Of a stretch of DNA of 64,000 bases, positions 1 through 9,711 are shown piece by piece. Both the position numbers and the translations under genes were made by a program. The notes beneath the pieces were generated by a model, which ran no database searches, was not told where the DNA came from, and saw nothing but the letters and a program-made list of their open reading frames with translations. The stretch's first letter is position 1; each line of letters starts with the position of its first letter. The DNA is from UTCFX2 sp963788305 (GTDB taxonomy: Bacteria; Chloroflexota; Anaerolineae; Anaerolineales; UBA4823): the NCBI GenBank assembly GCA_963788305.1, contig CAWBGK010000010.1:1-64000 (forward strand), written 5' to 3'.

Positions 1-456
1 AATAAATATTTGTATGACGCGGAACCCATGACAGATATTGAACAAGCTGACAACCTAATCGAATTTTATAATATCGAAGAGCCAAGAAATCAAAATAGAT
101 GGGTACTGATCAACAAACTTGAAAATGAAAAAATGGGCACCTGCGGATTCCATCTTTGGGATAGAAAAGAGAATAAAGTTGAATTGGGTTTTGAGCTTAT
201 GCAACAGTATAACGGGAAGGGGTTTATGACAGAAGCCGTAGAGGCAATTCTTGAATTCGCACGTGCTGAAATGAAAGTAAATAAAATGATTGCGATTGTA
301 TCTATCGATAACAGTAGATGTAAAAGATTACTGGAAAAGCTCGGATTCATGACTGTCGGTAAGGAAGAATGTATATTTAGAGGAAACATGGTTCTACATG
401 ATATTTATGAATTGGAGCTTCTGAAAGGTGCGGATTACCCCGAAATTCCACAGTGA
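1..456 (+). CDS. GNAT-family N-acetyltransferase, 5' partial
   Basis: The reading frame is open from the first base of the window, so the true start lies upstream; a TTG at 10 is unlikely to be the start. The protein matches the RimJ/RimL type of GNAT acetyltransferase, which moves an acetyl group from acetyl-CoA to an amine. The acetyl-CoA loop is visible in QQYNGKGFMTEAV (about residues 65-77), preceded by a strand around VELGFEL and followed by the helix-strand segment IDNSRCKRLLEKLGF typical of the family C-terminus. The substrate cannot be told from sequence. The gene is clearly more AT-rich than the serine dehydratase that follows. Confidence 0.8.
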   Translation, partial: NKYLYDAEPMTDIEQADNLIEFYNIEEPRNQNRWVLINKLENEKMGTCGFHLWDRKENKVELGFELMQQYNGKGFMTEAVEAILEFARAEMKVNKMIAIVSIDNSRCKRLLEKLGFMTVGKEECIFRGNMVLHDIYELELLKGADYPEIPQ

Positions 457-871
457 ATGTCGTTGGATGGGTTGCTAACCCATCTTACCTGCCCCCGTCG
501 TGCTTCATTCTTCCGCGATTCAGCTTTTTACCCTTGTCTAAATCGAACTTATGTGCTACAATACTCACCAAAGGTTTCCCATCAACACAAAGGGATTTGA
601 ATCGATTTGAATTTTTCATTTCAAATATCATGATTCAATTCACATGATTTAAATCGAATCCATCAGCTCCCGATGGGCTCTGCCTCCCTCCGCCGATCCT
701 CCTCCCCGTCCAGTTTCTCTCTTCATCTACACGCAGTCCCCTGGATCTTCCTCCAGCCCGAAATCCGCTCGGCCAAACTGGCCCACAGGACGGATCCTCG
801 CCTTCACCCTGACTAGATCAAGGCCTTAAAGCCGCTCTCGCCGCGATAATCTGTGTTATCATCCCCAACCT
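457..871. other. non-coding gap with AT-rich inverted repeat
   Basis: No supported gene. A short open frame at 453-647 has no ribosome-binding site and no recognisable content. Bases about 593-660 are AT-rich and hold related GATTTGAATCGA / GATTTAAATCGAA units in opposite orientation. The part from 660 on is GC-rich and featureless. Confidence 0.5.
534..562 (+). promoter_or_regulatory. candidate sigma-70 promoter
   Basis: TTGTCT at 534-539 and TACAAT at 557-562 are separated by 17 bases, a good match to the housekeeping spacing. The nearest downstream gene, the serine dehydratase at 872, would then have a leader of about 300 bases, so the link is uncertain. Confidence 0.3.
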
Positions 872-2119
872 ATGGAATCAATCCGTGAGCTCTACCGAAC
901 CGGGCGCGGGCCCTCTTCCAGCCACACGATGGGGCCGGCCAGGGCTGCCGAGCTCTTCCGCCTCCGAAACCCGCAGGCCGCCGCCTACCGCCTCACCCTG
1001 TTCTCCGGCCTCGCCGCGACCGGGCGCGGCCACATGACCGATGTCGCGGTCCAGGATGCGCTGGCCTCGGTCTCGCTTGAGCTGGTCTGGAAGCCCGAAG
1101 TCGAGCTGCCGACCCACCCGAACGGGATGCTGTTCGAGGCGCTCGACGGCGGCGGCGGGCTGCTCGACTCCTGGGAAGTGTTCAGCGTCGGCGGCGGAGC
1201 CTTGCAGGAGCCCGGTCAGCCGCTCGAGACCCCCTGCGTCTACGAGCTCACCACGATGGACGAGATCCTGAAATACTGCTCGTCAACCGGGATGTCGTTC
1301 TGGGAGGTCGTCCTCGAGCGCGAGGGTGAATCGATCTGGGATTTCCTGGACGAGGTCTGGGTGGCAATGCAGGCCGCGATCGAAAGGGGGCTGCGTGCAG
1401 ACGGGGTGCTTCCCGGCGGGCTCGGCGTGCCGCAGAAAGCCTGGTCCTTCTACCGCCAGGTGCAGATGGAAGGGCACAGCTTCATGAACGAAGGCTTCCT
1501 GCCGGCTTACGCCCTGGCCGTAGCCGAGGAGAACGCCAGCGGCGGGATCGTCGTCACCGCACCGACCTGCGGCTCGAGCGGGGTCCTCCCGGCGGTCCTG
1601 CGCTTCATCAGCGAGCGGGTCGAGACACCGCATATGGCGGTCCTCCGGGCGCTGGCGACCGCCGGGTTGATCGGCAACCTGGTCAAGCACAACGCCTCGA
1701 TCTCCGGGGCGGAGGTGGGCTGCCAGGGCGAGATCGGGACGGCCTGCGCGATGGCCGCCGGCGCCGCGACCCAGCTCTTCGGCGGGACACCGCGCCAGGT
1801 CGAATACGCCGCCGAGATGGGCCTGGAGCACCACCTCGGGCTGACCTGCGACCCGGTCAACGGGATGGTCCAGATCCCCTGCATCGAGCGCAACGTGTTC
1901 GCAGCCCTCCGCTCGGTCAGCGCGGCCCGCTACGCCTGCTACACCGACGGCTCTCACCGCGTCTCGTTCGACGAGGTCGTAGCTGTGATGCGCCAGACCG
2001 GGCACGACCTGCCGCCGCTGTACCGCGAGACCTCAGACGGCGGGCTGGCGAAGGCGTACCGCTTCCCGGCTGCAAAAAAGCGCCGGCCGCACAAGCCGGC
2101 GATCGGTGGCCCGACTTAA
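872..2119 (+). CDS. sdaA: L-serine ammonia-lyase, iron-sulfur dependent
   Basis: Deaminates L-serine to pyruvate and ammonia in the cytoplasm using a [4Fe-4S] cluster. The 415-residue chain is the single-polypeptide type: an N-terminal beta domain starts at once with SIRELYRTGRGPSSSHTMGP, and the C-terminal alpha (catalytic) domain runs from about residue 160. Cysteines expected for the cluster lie in TAPTCGSSGV, in the GCQGEIGTACAMAAG segment and in LTCDPVNGMVQIPC. The length suits the family. The start is the ATG just before the conserved N-terminus; no strong ribosome-binding site is visible. The gene is convergent with the Rnk-like gene and followed by a terminator. Confidence 0.93.
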   Translation: MESIRELYRTGRGPSSSHTMGPARAAELFRLRNPQAAAYRLTLFSGLAATGRGHMTDVAVQDALASVSLELVWKPEVELPTHPNGMLFEALDGGGGLLDSWEVFSVGGGALQEPGQPLETPCVYELTTMDEILKYCSSTGMSFWEVVLEREGESIWDFLDEVWVAMQAAIERGLRADGVLPGGLGVPQKAWSFYRQVQMEGHSFMNEGFLPAYALAVAEENASGGIVVTAPTCGSSGVLPAVLRFISERVETPHMAVLRALATAGLIGNLVKHNASISGAEVGCQGEIGTACAMAAGAATQLFGGTPRQVEYAAEMGLEHHLGLTCDPVNGMVQIPCIERNVFAALRSVSAARYACYTDGSHRVSFDEVVAVMRQTGHDLPPLYRETSDGGLAKAYRFPAAKKRRPHKPAIGGPT

Positions 2120-2128
2120 TAAAAAAAG

Positions 2129-2163
2129 CCCCGCGAGGTTTCGGAAACCTTGCGGGTCTTTTC
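2129..2163 (+). terminator. terminator after sdaA
   Basis: A long near-perfect hairpin, CCCGCGAGGTTTC against GAAACCTTGCGGG, is preceded by an A-run and followed by TCTTTT. It sits ten bases after the sdaA stop and before the end of the convergent rnk gene, so it probably serves both strands. Confidence 0.88.
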
Positions 2164-2182
2164 GATAATTCGGGTCTTCTCG

Positions 2183-2599
2183 TCAGAGGTTAAAATCACC
2201 GGCAGATTCGGGCTGGTAGAGCAGCTCGAGCACGACCAGGTTGCGGACCCCGTCCGGGACGGACCATTGGATCGTGTCTCCGACCCGGTAGCCGAGCACC
2301 GCGGTGCCGATCGGCGCGAGCACCGAGACCCTGGCGCTGCGCAGGTCGGCGTCCTGCGGAAACACCAGCGTGAACTCGATCACATCCTGCTCGTCGAGGT
2401 CCATCAGCCGGACCTTGGAGTTCATCGTGATCACGTCCGGCGGGACCTCGTGCGAATCCACGATATTCGCCTTCTCGAGCTCACCCATCAGGTCGTTCAA
2501 GTAGGCGCTGCCGCGGTAATCGCCGCTGTAGGCGTCCCGCAATGCTTCCAGCAGGCGCCTCCGGTCATGATCTGTGATCAGGATGCTTCTTTCGCTCAT
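2183..2599 (-). CDS. rnk: Rnk/GreA-GreB C-terminal domain protein
   Basis: A 138-residue protein of the 'regulator of nucleoside diphosphate kinase' type: a short N-terminal coiled coil (about residues 1-50) followed by the FKBP-like GreA/GreB C-terminal domain. Typical segments are the opening SERSILITDHDRRRLLEAL, then NSKVRLMDLDEQDVIEFTLV and SVLAPIGTAVLGYRVGDTI. Family members bind RNA polymerase at the secondary channel. The start at 2599 has GAAGAG upstream; a longer frame to 2740 adds a non-conserved extension and is rejected. Divergent from the DinB-like gene. Confidence 0.88.
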   Translation of the reverse strand: MSERSILITDHDRRRLLEALRDAYSGDYRGSAYLNDLMGELEKANIVDSHEVPPDVITMNSKVRLMDLDEQDVIEFTLVFPQDADLRSARVSVLAPIGTAVLGYRVGDTIQWSVPDGVRNLVVLELLYQPESAGDFNL

Positions 2600-2758
2600 C
2601 GTCTCTTCAATCTCTCGTTGGATAGGTGTACCAGGTCTTGTGACCTGGCTTCCTGGGAAGAGTATAACATAAGTGAGCGAGCCGATCGCCCAAAGCGGCA
2701 GGAGCGAGTTTCCCCCAATTCCATCGGTTTCAATATACAATAACCGCTGGAGGACCAG

Positions 2759-3214
2759 ATGGATTCATTTTCCCAAATCACGTTGGACCGATTTACCGTG
2801 CTTCACAAGGCGCTGATCGAGGCGCTGGAAGGGCTGCCGCAGGAGGCGCTGGACTGGTCTCCCGGTCCGGATTTCAACTCGATCACCAGGTTGATCGTCC
2901 ACCTGACCGGGGCGGAGCGCTTCCTGTTCGGCGACCTGATTATGGGTCAGCCCACCGGCCGCGACCGCGATCTCGAGTTCCAGGCCGAGGGCTGGAGCGC
3001 CGAGCAGCTCGCCAAGCGCATCTTCCTGGCGGAAGAGACGATCGCAGGATCGCTGGGGACGCTCGCCCTCGTCGACCTGGAGGCCGGGCGCAACCACCCG
3101 AAGCACAACACCGAAGTCCCGGTCGGGTTCGCGCTGCTGCACGCCCTCGAGCACTCCGCCGAGCACCTCGGCGAAGTCAAGCTGCTGCGCCGGCTGTGGG
3201 AGCAGAGGGGCTAA
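2759..3214 (+). CDS. DinB-family protein
   Basis: A 151-residue protein with the DinB/YfiT four-helix fold. The three metal-ligand histidines expected of the family can be placed in LIVHLTGAERF (about residue 47) and in the C-terminal HALEHSAEHLGEVKLLRRLW. Members are putative metal-dependent thiol transferases or unknown damage-related proteins; the substrate is unknown. TGGAGG lies at good distance before the ATG. The next gene follows after 15 bases and may be cotranscribed. Confidence 0.85.
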   Translation: MDSFSQITLDRFTVLHKALIEALEGLPQEALDWSPGPDFNSITRLIVHLTGAERFLFGDLIMGQPTGRDRDLEFQAEGWSAEQLAKRIFLAEETIAGSLGTLALVDLEAGRNHPKHNTEVPVGFALLHALEHSAEHLGEVKLLRRLWEQRG

Positions 3215-3229
3215 ACGACAGCCATACGG

Positions 3230-3658
3230 ATGGGTAACCGAGTCGGCAGCCTGGGGCGGGTTCGGATCAGCCGGGTCCTGATCGCGGCGGTGCTGGTGAT
3301 GAACGTTCAGTGCGCCATCCAGTTCCTGGCGAACGCGCAGGCTTACCTGGCCGCCTACGAGCTGGAAGGGGCGCCGGGTGCGGCGGCGATCCAGGGGCTC
3401 GGCGTGCTGTTCCTGATGTGGAGCGTTCCGTACCTGGTCGCGTTCTGGGACCCGCTCAAGCACCGGGTCTCGCTGTACGAAGCGGTCGCGATGCAAGCGA
3501 TCGGGCTGGCCGGCGAGACGCTGATCCTGCTCGGCCTGCCGGAGGGCCACGCAGCGCTGTGCGCCTCGATCGGCAGGTTTATCCTGTTCGACGCCTTGGG
3601 TTTGGTCGCGTTGATCGCAGCGGCGTGGATAACGGTTGATACACGAAAAATGCAATGA
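3230..3658 (+). CDS. small four-helix membrane protein, unknown function
   Basis: 142 residues with about four hydrophobic segments: VLIAAVLVMNVQCAIQFLA, GLGVLFLMWSVPYLVAFW, AVAMQAIGLAGETLILLGL and FDALGLVALIAAAWI. Codon use is the high-GC pattern of the neighbours. I do not recognise the family. It follows the DinB-like gene closely and may share its transcript. The ribosome-binding site is weak, so the start is tentative. Confidence 0.6.
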   Translation: MGNRVGSLGRVRISRVLIAAVLVMNVQCAIQFLANAQAYLAAYELEGAPGAAAIQGLGVLFLMWSVPYLVAFWDPLKHRVSLYEAVAMQAIGLAGETLILLGLPEGHAALCASIGRFILFDALGLVALIAAAWITVDTRKMQ

Positions 3659-4097
3659 TAAAGACCGAACCACAGAGACACGGATCACACGGAGTTTAGA
3701 AATTCTCTGTGGACTCTCTGTCTCCATGGCAAATAAAATGATAACTTAAATCAATCTGTGTTGATCTGCTTTGATCTGCGTTCTTAAAGTCCTATGAATC
3801 TGCCCATCGATAACACTCCTTTGCTCTGGCCGGCGGTGCTTTCAACCTGCCTGCTGCTGATCAGCGTCAATCCGAGCGACAACCAGGTGCGAATGTGGTC
3901 CGGCAGGGATCTCTCCGAGCTTTCGACCCAGGACCTGGTCGGAATCATCGGCCGGACGAACCGGGCAAGCATCGTTGAGGATGAGGATTGCTTTAACGGC
4001 ATCACGTTCTGACGAGCGCGCTCCTGGCTCGCCCATCCCCCCAGCCAGAGAAAATAAAGCCGGCTCACCCAGAACGCACAGGAAGGAAGATAAAACA
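3659..4097. repeat. gap with ACCACAGAGACAC-type interspersed repeat
   Basis: Bases 3667-3730 hold a degenerate ACCACAGAGACACGG... / TTCTCTGTGGACTCTCTG pair in inverted arrangement, followed by an AT-rich strip rich in TTGATCTGC units. Related strings occur at 27799, 28748, 35580 and 36779. An open frame at 3794-4012 and its antisense partner show nothing recognisable and are not supported. The end of the gap carries the GGAAGGAAG ribosome-binding site of the S9 peptidase. Confidence 0.55.
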
Positions 4098-7000
4098 ATG
4101 AAGAAAACTTTCATTATTGGGCTGATGCTCGCCCTGCTGCTGGGTGCCTGCTCGACCCGGGTGATTGAGAGCCCTCCAGGTCCGGCCGCAAGCGTGCCCT
4201 CCGCACCCCAGGCCGAAATCGCGAACCCGGCCTCTCAGAACTGCCTGGATCAGGGCGGGACGCTTTCGATCGAAGAACGCGGCGACGGTGGTCAGTTCGG
4301 CGTCTGCTATTTCGAATACAACCGCCAGTGCGAGGAATGGGCGCTGATGCGCGGCGACTGCCCTGCCGGCGGGCTTAAGGTCACCGGATACCTCACCCCA
4401 GCCGCCCAATACTGCGTGATCACGGGCGGAACTTACGCAATCACCGCAGAAAGCGGCGCAGACGACGAACAGGGGACCTGCACGTTCAAAGACGGCTCTG
4501 CCTGTGATGTGTGGAATTTATACAACGGCAAGTGCAGCCCCGGCCAGCTCCCCGCCCCAACCGCAGCCCAACCGCAAGAGCTCAAGCTGGGCCAGCTCGT
4601 CTTCGACTCGACCCGCCTCGGGGATTACCGGGACCTTTACCTGATGAACGCCGACGGATCGAGCGTCACCCGCCTGACCGAAAGTGAAGCCGGCAGCTTC
4701 GCCGGACCCTGGTCGCCGGATGGGCAGCGCATCGTCTTTACCGCCTACGGCCTCACCAACAGCGTCATCAAAGCTATGAATTTCGACGGCAGCGGCCAGA
4801 CCACCCTGAGCGAGATCTCGGGATCGGATGAAGGTTTCCCAGACTGGTCGCCGGACGGCCGGAGAATCGCCTTCACCTCCCGGCGCGACGGGAACAACGA
4901 AATCTACCTGATGGACGCAGACGGCTCGAACCCGCTCCGCCTGACGGACGCGCCCGGGGATGACTTCGCCCCGAGCTGGTCGCCTGACGGTACCCGGATT
5001 GTCTTTGCATCCGACCGCAGCCAATCCGCAGGAGTCTACGATCTGTTCATCATGAACGCCGATGGCAGCGGGATCATGCAGCTGACCGACGACCCGGCGA
5101 TCGACTATTCCCCGGATTGGTCTCCAGACGGGAAGACGATCGCCTTCCGCTCGCACCACGATGGGCCGGCAGAGATCTATGTGATCAACGCCGACGGCAG
5201 CGGGCTGAGCAACCTGACGGAAAATCCGGCCGAGGATTGGGCGCCGAACTGGTCGCCGGACGGCAGCCAGATCGCCTTCCAGACCGACCGGGACGGGAAC
5301 TGGGAGATCTACAGCATGGCAGCGGACGGCTCAAGCCTGCTGCGCCTGACGAACGACCCGGCGGACGACCAGCTGCCCTTCTGGAGAAGCCGGCACCAGA
5401 CCAGCGCAAGCGCCCTGCCGATCGTGATGGGCGCTGGCGCACCGCTCACGGCGCGCCAGCTCACTGCGCCGGGTGCGCTGATGGGAACCGGACCTGCCGG
5501 CTTTAGCTGGAGCCCGGCAGGCGCCAGGCTGGTTTACGTCGAACCCCAGGACGGGCGGGACGTGTTATGGATCTACGATCCCGAAGCAGACGAAAAAAAG
5601 GTGCTGCTCGACCCCGGCGAAAATCCGGACCAGATCGACCTGTCCTCCGCCCAGTGGTCGCCGCAGGGCGAGCAGCTGCTGCTGTCAGGGGGGAGCTCGC
5701 TGTGGCTTTTAAATGTCGAGACGGGCGATCTGAAAGCGCTCGAAGCGGGCGGCGGGCAGGCGACAGGCCTGGCGTTCTCGCCGGATGGGAAGCGCCTCGC
5801 CTACGTTCAGGACAACGACCTCTATACCGCAGACATCAACAGCGGAGAGATTTCCCGCCTGACGACCGACGGCAGCGAGACCGTGTTCAACGGCGCGCTG
5901 GATTGGGTCTACAACGAGGAGCTGGCGACGCGCTCCTCCCAACCGGCTTACGCCTGGTCTCCCGACGGAAAGCGCCTGATCCACCTGCGCCTGGACGAAG
6001 CCGAAGTCCAGGACCACTCGGTGACCGACTACCAGACGGTGCCCCCCGGCCTCAGCTACACCCGCTATCCGACTGCCGGCAGCCCAAATCCCAAAGCCTC
6101 CCTGTTCGTGATCGAGCTCGAGACCGGCCGGAGCTCGGAGGTCGAGCTGGTCGAAGAGGCCGAATACATCCTGCCGTTTTTCGCCTGGTTTCCGGATTCG
6201 AGCGAAGCCCTCTACGTGACGGTCAACCGCGCCCATACCCTGCTCGAGCTCAAGGCCTGGGATCCCGACCGCGGGCAGCGGGCGGACCCTGATCCAGGAA
6301 AGCGACCCGAGCTGGGTGAACGAAAATTCGTACGCCGCGCCGATCTTCCTGGGGGATGAGGGCCAGTTCCTGTGGCTTTCCGAGCGGAGCGGCTTCATGC
6401 ACCTCTACCTGTACTCCCCTCAGGGCGAGCTGATCCGGCAGGTGACCGAAGGGGAATGGATGATCGACACGCCGGCCTGGAACCTGCTGATCCCGGGCCG
6501 CCCGGTCTACGTCGACCCGGCGGGCGAATGGGCCTATTTCTCAGCCACCAAAAACGGCCCGATGGAGCGCCAGATTTACCGGGCCAGCATCCAGAGCGGC
6601 GAATTGGAGCAGGTCTCAGGACCGGCCGGGTTCCACTTCGGAGCGCTCTCAGGCGACGGTAAGTACCTGGTCGACCAGTATTCCGACCTGGAGACCCCGC
6701 CGATCACGAAGGTCCTGCGGGCGGACGGAGCGGAAGTGAGCGAGCTGGGCCGCTGTGCAGGTCCGTCGCTGGAATTGCCTGCGGTGCAGCGCGAGTTCGT
6801 CATGGTGAAGGCTCACGATGGGGAAGACCTGTACGCCCAGATCGTCCGACCCGAGAATTTCGACCCGGCGCGAAAATACCCGGTGATCGTGCACTGGTAC
6901 GCCGGTCCGACGCTCCAGATGGTCTCGAACCGCTACGGCAAGACCAACCTGTTCAACCACATCGAGCGCGACGTGCTCTACACGCAGGCCGGTTTCATCG

Positions 7001-7566
7001 TCTGGCGGCTCGACAACCGCGGCAGCTTCGGGCGCGGGCACGCCTTCGAGACGCCGATCGCCAGAGAGCTCGGCAAAGCCGCGCTGGACGACCAGCTGGC
7101 CGGGATCGAGTACCTGCGCACGCTGCCGTACATCGACCCCGAGCGGATCGGCTGCGACGGCAAATCCTTCGGCGGGTACATGAGCCTCTACGCCCTGATC
7201 CACGCCCCGCAGGTCTTCAAGGCAGGCGTGGTCGGCTCGGCCCCGACGCGCTGGGACTACTACGACACGATCTACACCGAGCGCTACATGGGCACTCCGG
7301 CGCAGAACCCGGAGGGCTACGCCGCCACCAACCTGATCGCCCTCGCCGGGCAGCTCCAGACCCCCCCGCTGATCATCCACGGGCTGAACGACACGAACGT
7401 CCACCTGCAGAACTCGATCAACCTGATCGAGGAGCTGGAGCGGATCGAGAAGCCGTTCGAGTTCCTGCCGCTGCCGAATTTGAACCACAGCTACCGGGGC
7501 GACGGCCTGGTCGCGGCGCTGAACGCCAGCGTGGATTATTTTGTGCGCATGCTCGGGAACCGCTGA
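4098..7566 (+). CDS. exported DPP-IV-like S9 peptidase, DUF333 + TolB propeller fusion (frameshift ~6275)
   Basis: A lipoprotein signal (LALLLGACS) is followed by two DUF333-like cysteine modules (about residues 40-155: NCLDQGGTLSIEERGDGGQ... and YCVITGGTYAITA...). Next come about six TolB/PD40 blades (WSPDGxxIAFxSxRDGNxEIY), then a DPP-IV-type propeller with the hallmark DWVYNEEL, whose Glu pair holds the substrate N-terminus, and the S9 alpha/beta-hydrolase domain. Catalytic Ser is in GKSFGGYMS, Asp in HGLNDTNVH, His in LNHSYRGDG. The frame changes once between about 6262 and 6283; the text continues as RTLIQESDPSWVNENS. Likely role: release of N-terminal dipeptides outside the membrane, feeding the importer downstream. 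At about 1,156 residues it is much longer than usual DPP-IV proteins because of the extra propeller. Confidence 0.85.
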
Positions 7567-7578
7567 GAAAGCGATGCG

Positions 7579-8857
7579 ATGAGATACCGGTGGATTTATC
7601 CAATCGTAATATCTGATCGTCAGCCTGCTGCTGAATGCCTGCGCCGGGACGGATCAAGCCGCGCCAGCAACGCAAGACGGTGAAATTCAGGTCACGATCG
7701 GCTACACCGTCTCACAGACGGGCAGCCTGAACGTGGAATCGACCCGCCAGAAGGACGGGCTGACGCTGTGGATGAAGCAGGTAAACGATGCCGGCGGAAT
7801 CAAGCTCAAGGATGGCTCGGTTATCCATTTCAATGCCAGGTACTATGACGACGAATCCACGAAAGATCGAGTCCAACAGCTTTACACGCGGCTCGCGACC
7901 AGGGATCATGCTGCTTTCCTGATCAGTCCGTATTCCAGCAACCTGGCCGATGCCGCTGCGGTGATCGCCGAGCAGTATGGCAAAATCATGATCACAACCG
8001 GCGCGGCTTCGGACAGCACATACAAGCGCGGCTTCACCCTGGTTTACCAGGCTTACACGCCGGCCAGTAAATATCTCAAAGGGGCGGTGGATCTGCTGGC
8101 CGCAACTGACCCGTCTGCAAAGAAAATCGCGATCATCCACGAGAACGACAAAAACTCGACCGATGTCACCAAAGCAGTCAAGGAATATGCGATCGAGCAG
8201 GGTTATGAAGTGGTTTTTTTTGAAGGATATGACACCGGCACGACCGATTTTGCGCCGTTTATCAACAAAATCGAAGATACAGACCCAGATGCGATTTTGG
8301 GCGGCGGCCATTTTCAAGATGGAAGCACCTTTGCGAAACAATTATCCGAGAAGGAGATAAACGTTAAATTGGTGGCGCTGCTCGTCGCTCCAGCCGAAGA
8401 TACCTTTGCCGAGATCGGAGATGCTGCCCGGGGTATCATCGGTCCCAGCCAGTGGGAGCCGCAGGCTCACTTCGACGCCGCCGCGGCTCAAAAGGCAAAC
8501 CTGCCTTTTTACGGCCCGGACAACCTCGATTTCGTAAACAGCTTCAAAGCGGAGTACAACGAGTCGCCGTCTTATCACGCCGCGGGCGGTTACGCCGCCG
8601 GTCTGATCTTGCAGAAGGCGATCGAAACCGCCGGTTCGTTGGATGCCCAAAAGATTAAGGATGCCCTGGATGCGATGAATATTTTCACGTTTTTTGGACA
8701 GATCCAGTTCGATCCCGGCAGCGACAGCCACGGACTGCAAATCGGGCATTCGATGGTCTATATCCAGTGGCAGGAAGATGGGCAAGGGGCGCTGGCGAAA
8801 CAGGTGGTCTGGCCCTCCGAGGGCGCTACAGCAGAAATTTTGTATCCATACAGGTAA
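7579..8857 (+). CDS. livK: branched-chain amino-acid-type ABC substrate-binding lipoprotein (frameshift ~7611)
   Basis: Periplasmic binding protein type I of the Liv/Leu-Ile-Val class. The main frame is clear from 7613 to the stop; segments such as GLTLWMKQVNDAGGI, FLISPYSSNLADAAAVIAEQ and ASKYLKGAVDLLA are typical. A signal peptide appears when one base near 7610 is skipped: MRYRWIYPIVI then LIVSLLLNACAG, giving a lipobox at Asn-Ala-Cys. GAGAAAG precedes that ATG. The gene starts 12 bases after the S9 peptidase and ends 8 bases before livH, so all belong to one operon. The ligand may be amino acids or other small acids. Confidence 0.87.
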
Positions 8858-8865
8858 AAAATGAG

Positions 8866-9711
8866 ATGCAGTACCTGGTCGACGGACTTTTAATCGGGTT
8901 TGTTTACGGCCTTGCGGCGATGGGTATGTCGCTGATCTGGGGGGTGATGGATGTCATCAACCTGGCTCACGGCGTGCTGATCACCCTGGGCAGTTTCGGC
9001 GTCTACCTGCTTTTCACGAGCCTGGGGGTCAACCCATACCTGGCGGTCCTGCTCGCCGGCGCGGGCGGACTGCTGGCAGGAATGGGTATTTACCGGATCG
9101 CGATCCAGCGCGTGATCAATACCTCGAGCCTGTCTACCCTGCTGGCGACCTTCTCGATCAATATGATCCTGGTTGGGCTCGGAACAGCAGCCTTCAGCAC
9201 GAACCCGCGCGCCCTGGACATCGATCTCGGCAGCATCACGATCGGCTCGGTGACCGTGCAGGTCACTCGACTGGTCGCTGCGCTGGCTTCCATCTTTTTT
9301 GCGGGCGCTCTGTACCTCTTCCTGAACCGGACCACCCCGGGCAAGTTCACACGCGCCATTACGGACAACCGCAGCGCAGCAGAGCTGATGGGAATCCCCT
9401 CCCAGCGGATGCTGGCGTTCAGCTTTGGGTTGGGCTGCATGCTGGCAGCCATCGCCGGAGGATTGATCGCCACATTCTTTCCGTTCAACATCCTCTCCGG
9501 CGATACCTATCAGGTCAAGAGCTTCGTGATCGTCGTATTGGGCGGATTAGGCAACCCACTCGGGGCGTTATTGGGAGGATTGATCCTGGGGGTTTTTGAG
9601 GGAATATTACCGGCTTTTGTCCATACCTCCTGGGTGCCGGTTTTTGAGTTCGTGCTGTTCATTATCATCTTGATCGTCAAGCCAACCGGCCTCTTCGGAG
9701 CAAAAAAGTGA
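8866..9711 (+). CDS. livH: branched-chain amino-acid ABC transporter permease LivH
   Basis: 281 residues, about eight membrane helices. The opening MQYLVDGLLIGFVYGLAAMG and MSLIWGVMDVINLAHG are diagnostic of LivH, as is the C-terminal VIVVLGGLGNPLGALLGG. The second of two close ATGs was chosen because it aligns with the family start. Forms the inner-membrane channel together with LivM. It overlaps the next gene by four bases (GTGA), so translation is probably coupled. Confidence 0.92.
   Translation: MQYLVDGLLIGFVYGLAAMGMSLIWGVMDVINLAHGVLITLGSFGVYLLFTSLGVNPYLAVLLAGAGGLLAGMGIYRIAIQRVINTSSLSTLLATFSINMILVGLGTAAFSTNPRALDIDLGSITIGSVTVQVTRLVAALASIFFAGALYLFLNRTTPGKFTRAITDNRSAAELMGIPSQRMLAFSFGLGCMLAAIAGGLIATFFPFNILSGDTYQVKSFVIVVLGGLGNPLGALLGGLILGVFEGILPAFVHTSWVPVFEFVLFIIILIVKPTGLFGAKK

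Noticed and set aside
453..647. 64-codon open frame after the GNAT gene
   Set aside because: No ribosome-binding site, biased composition caused by an AT/CT-rich strip, no recognisable content.
2765..3727. 320-codon frame antisense to the DinB-like and membrane protein genes
   Set aside because: High-GC shadow of real genes; the plus-strand frames carry family motifs and ribosome-binding sites.
3794..4012. 72-codon frame in the gap before the S9 peptidase
   Set aside because: No start signal and no family resemblance on either strand; left as non-coding.
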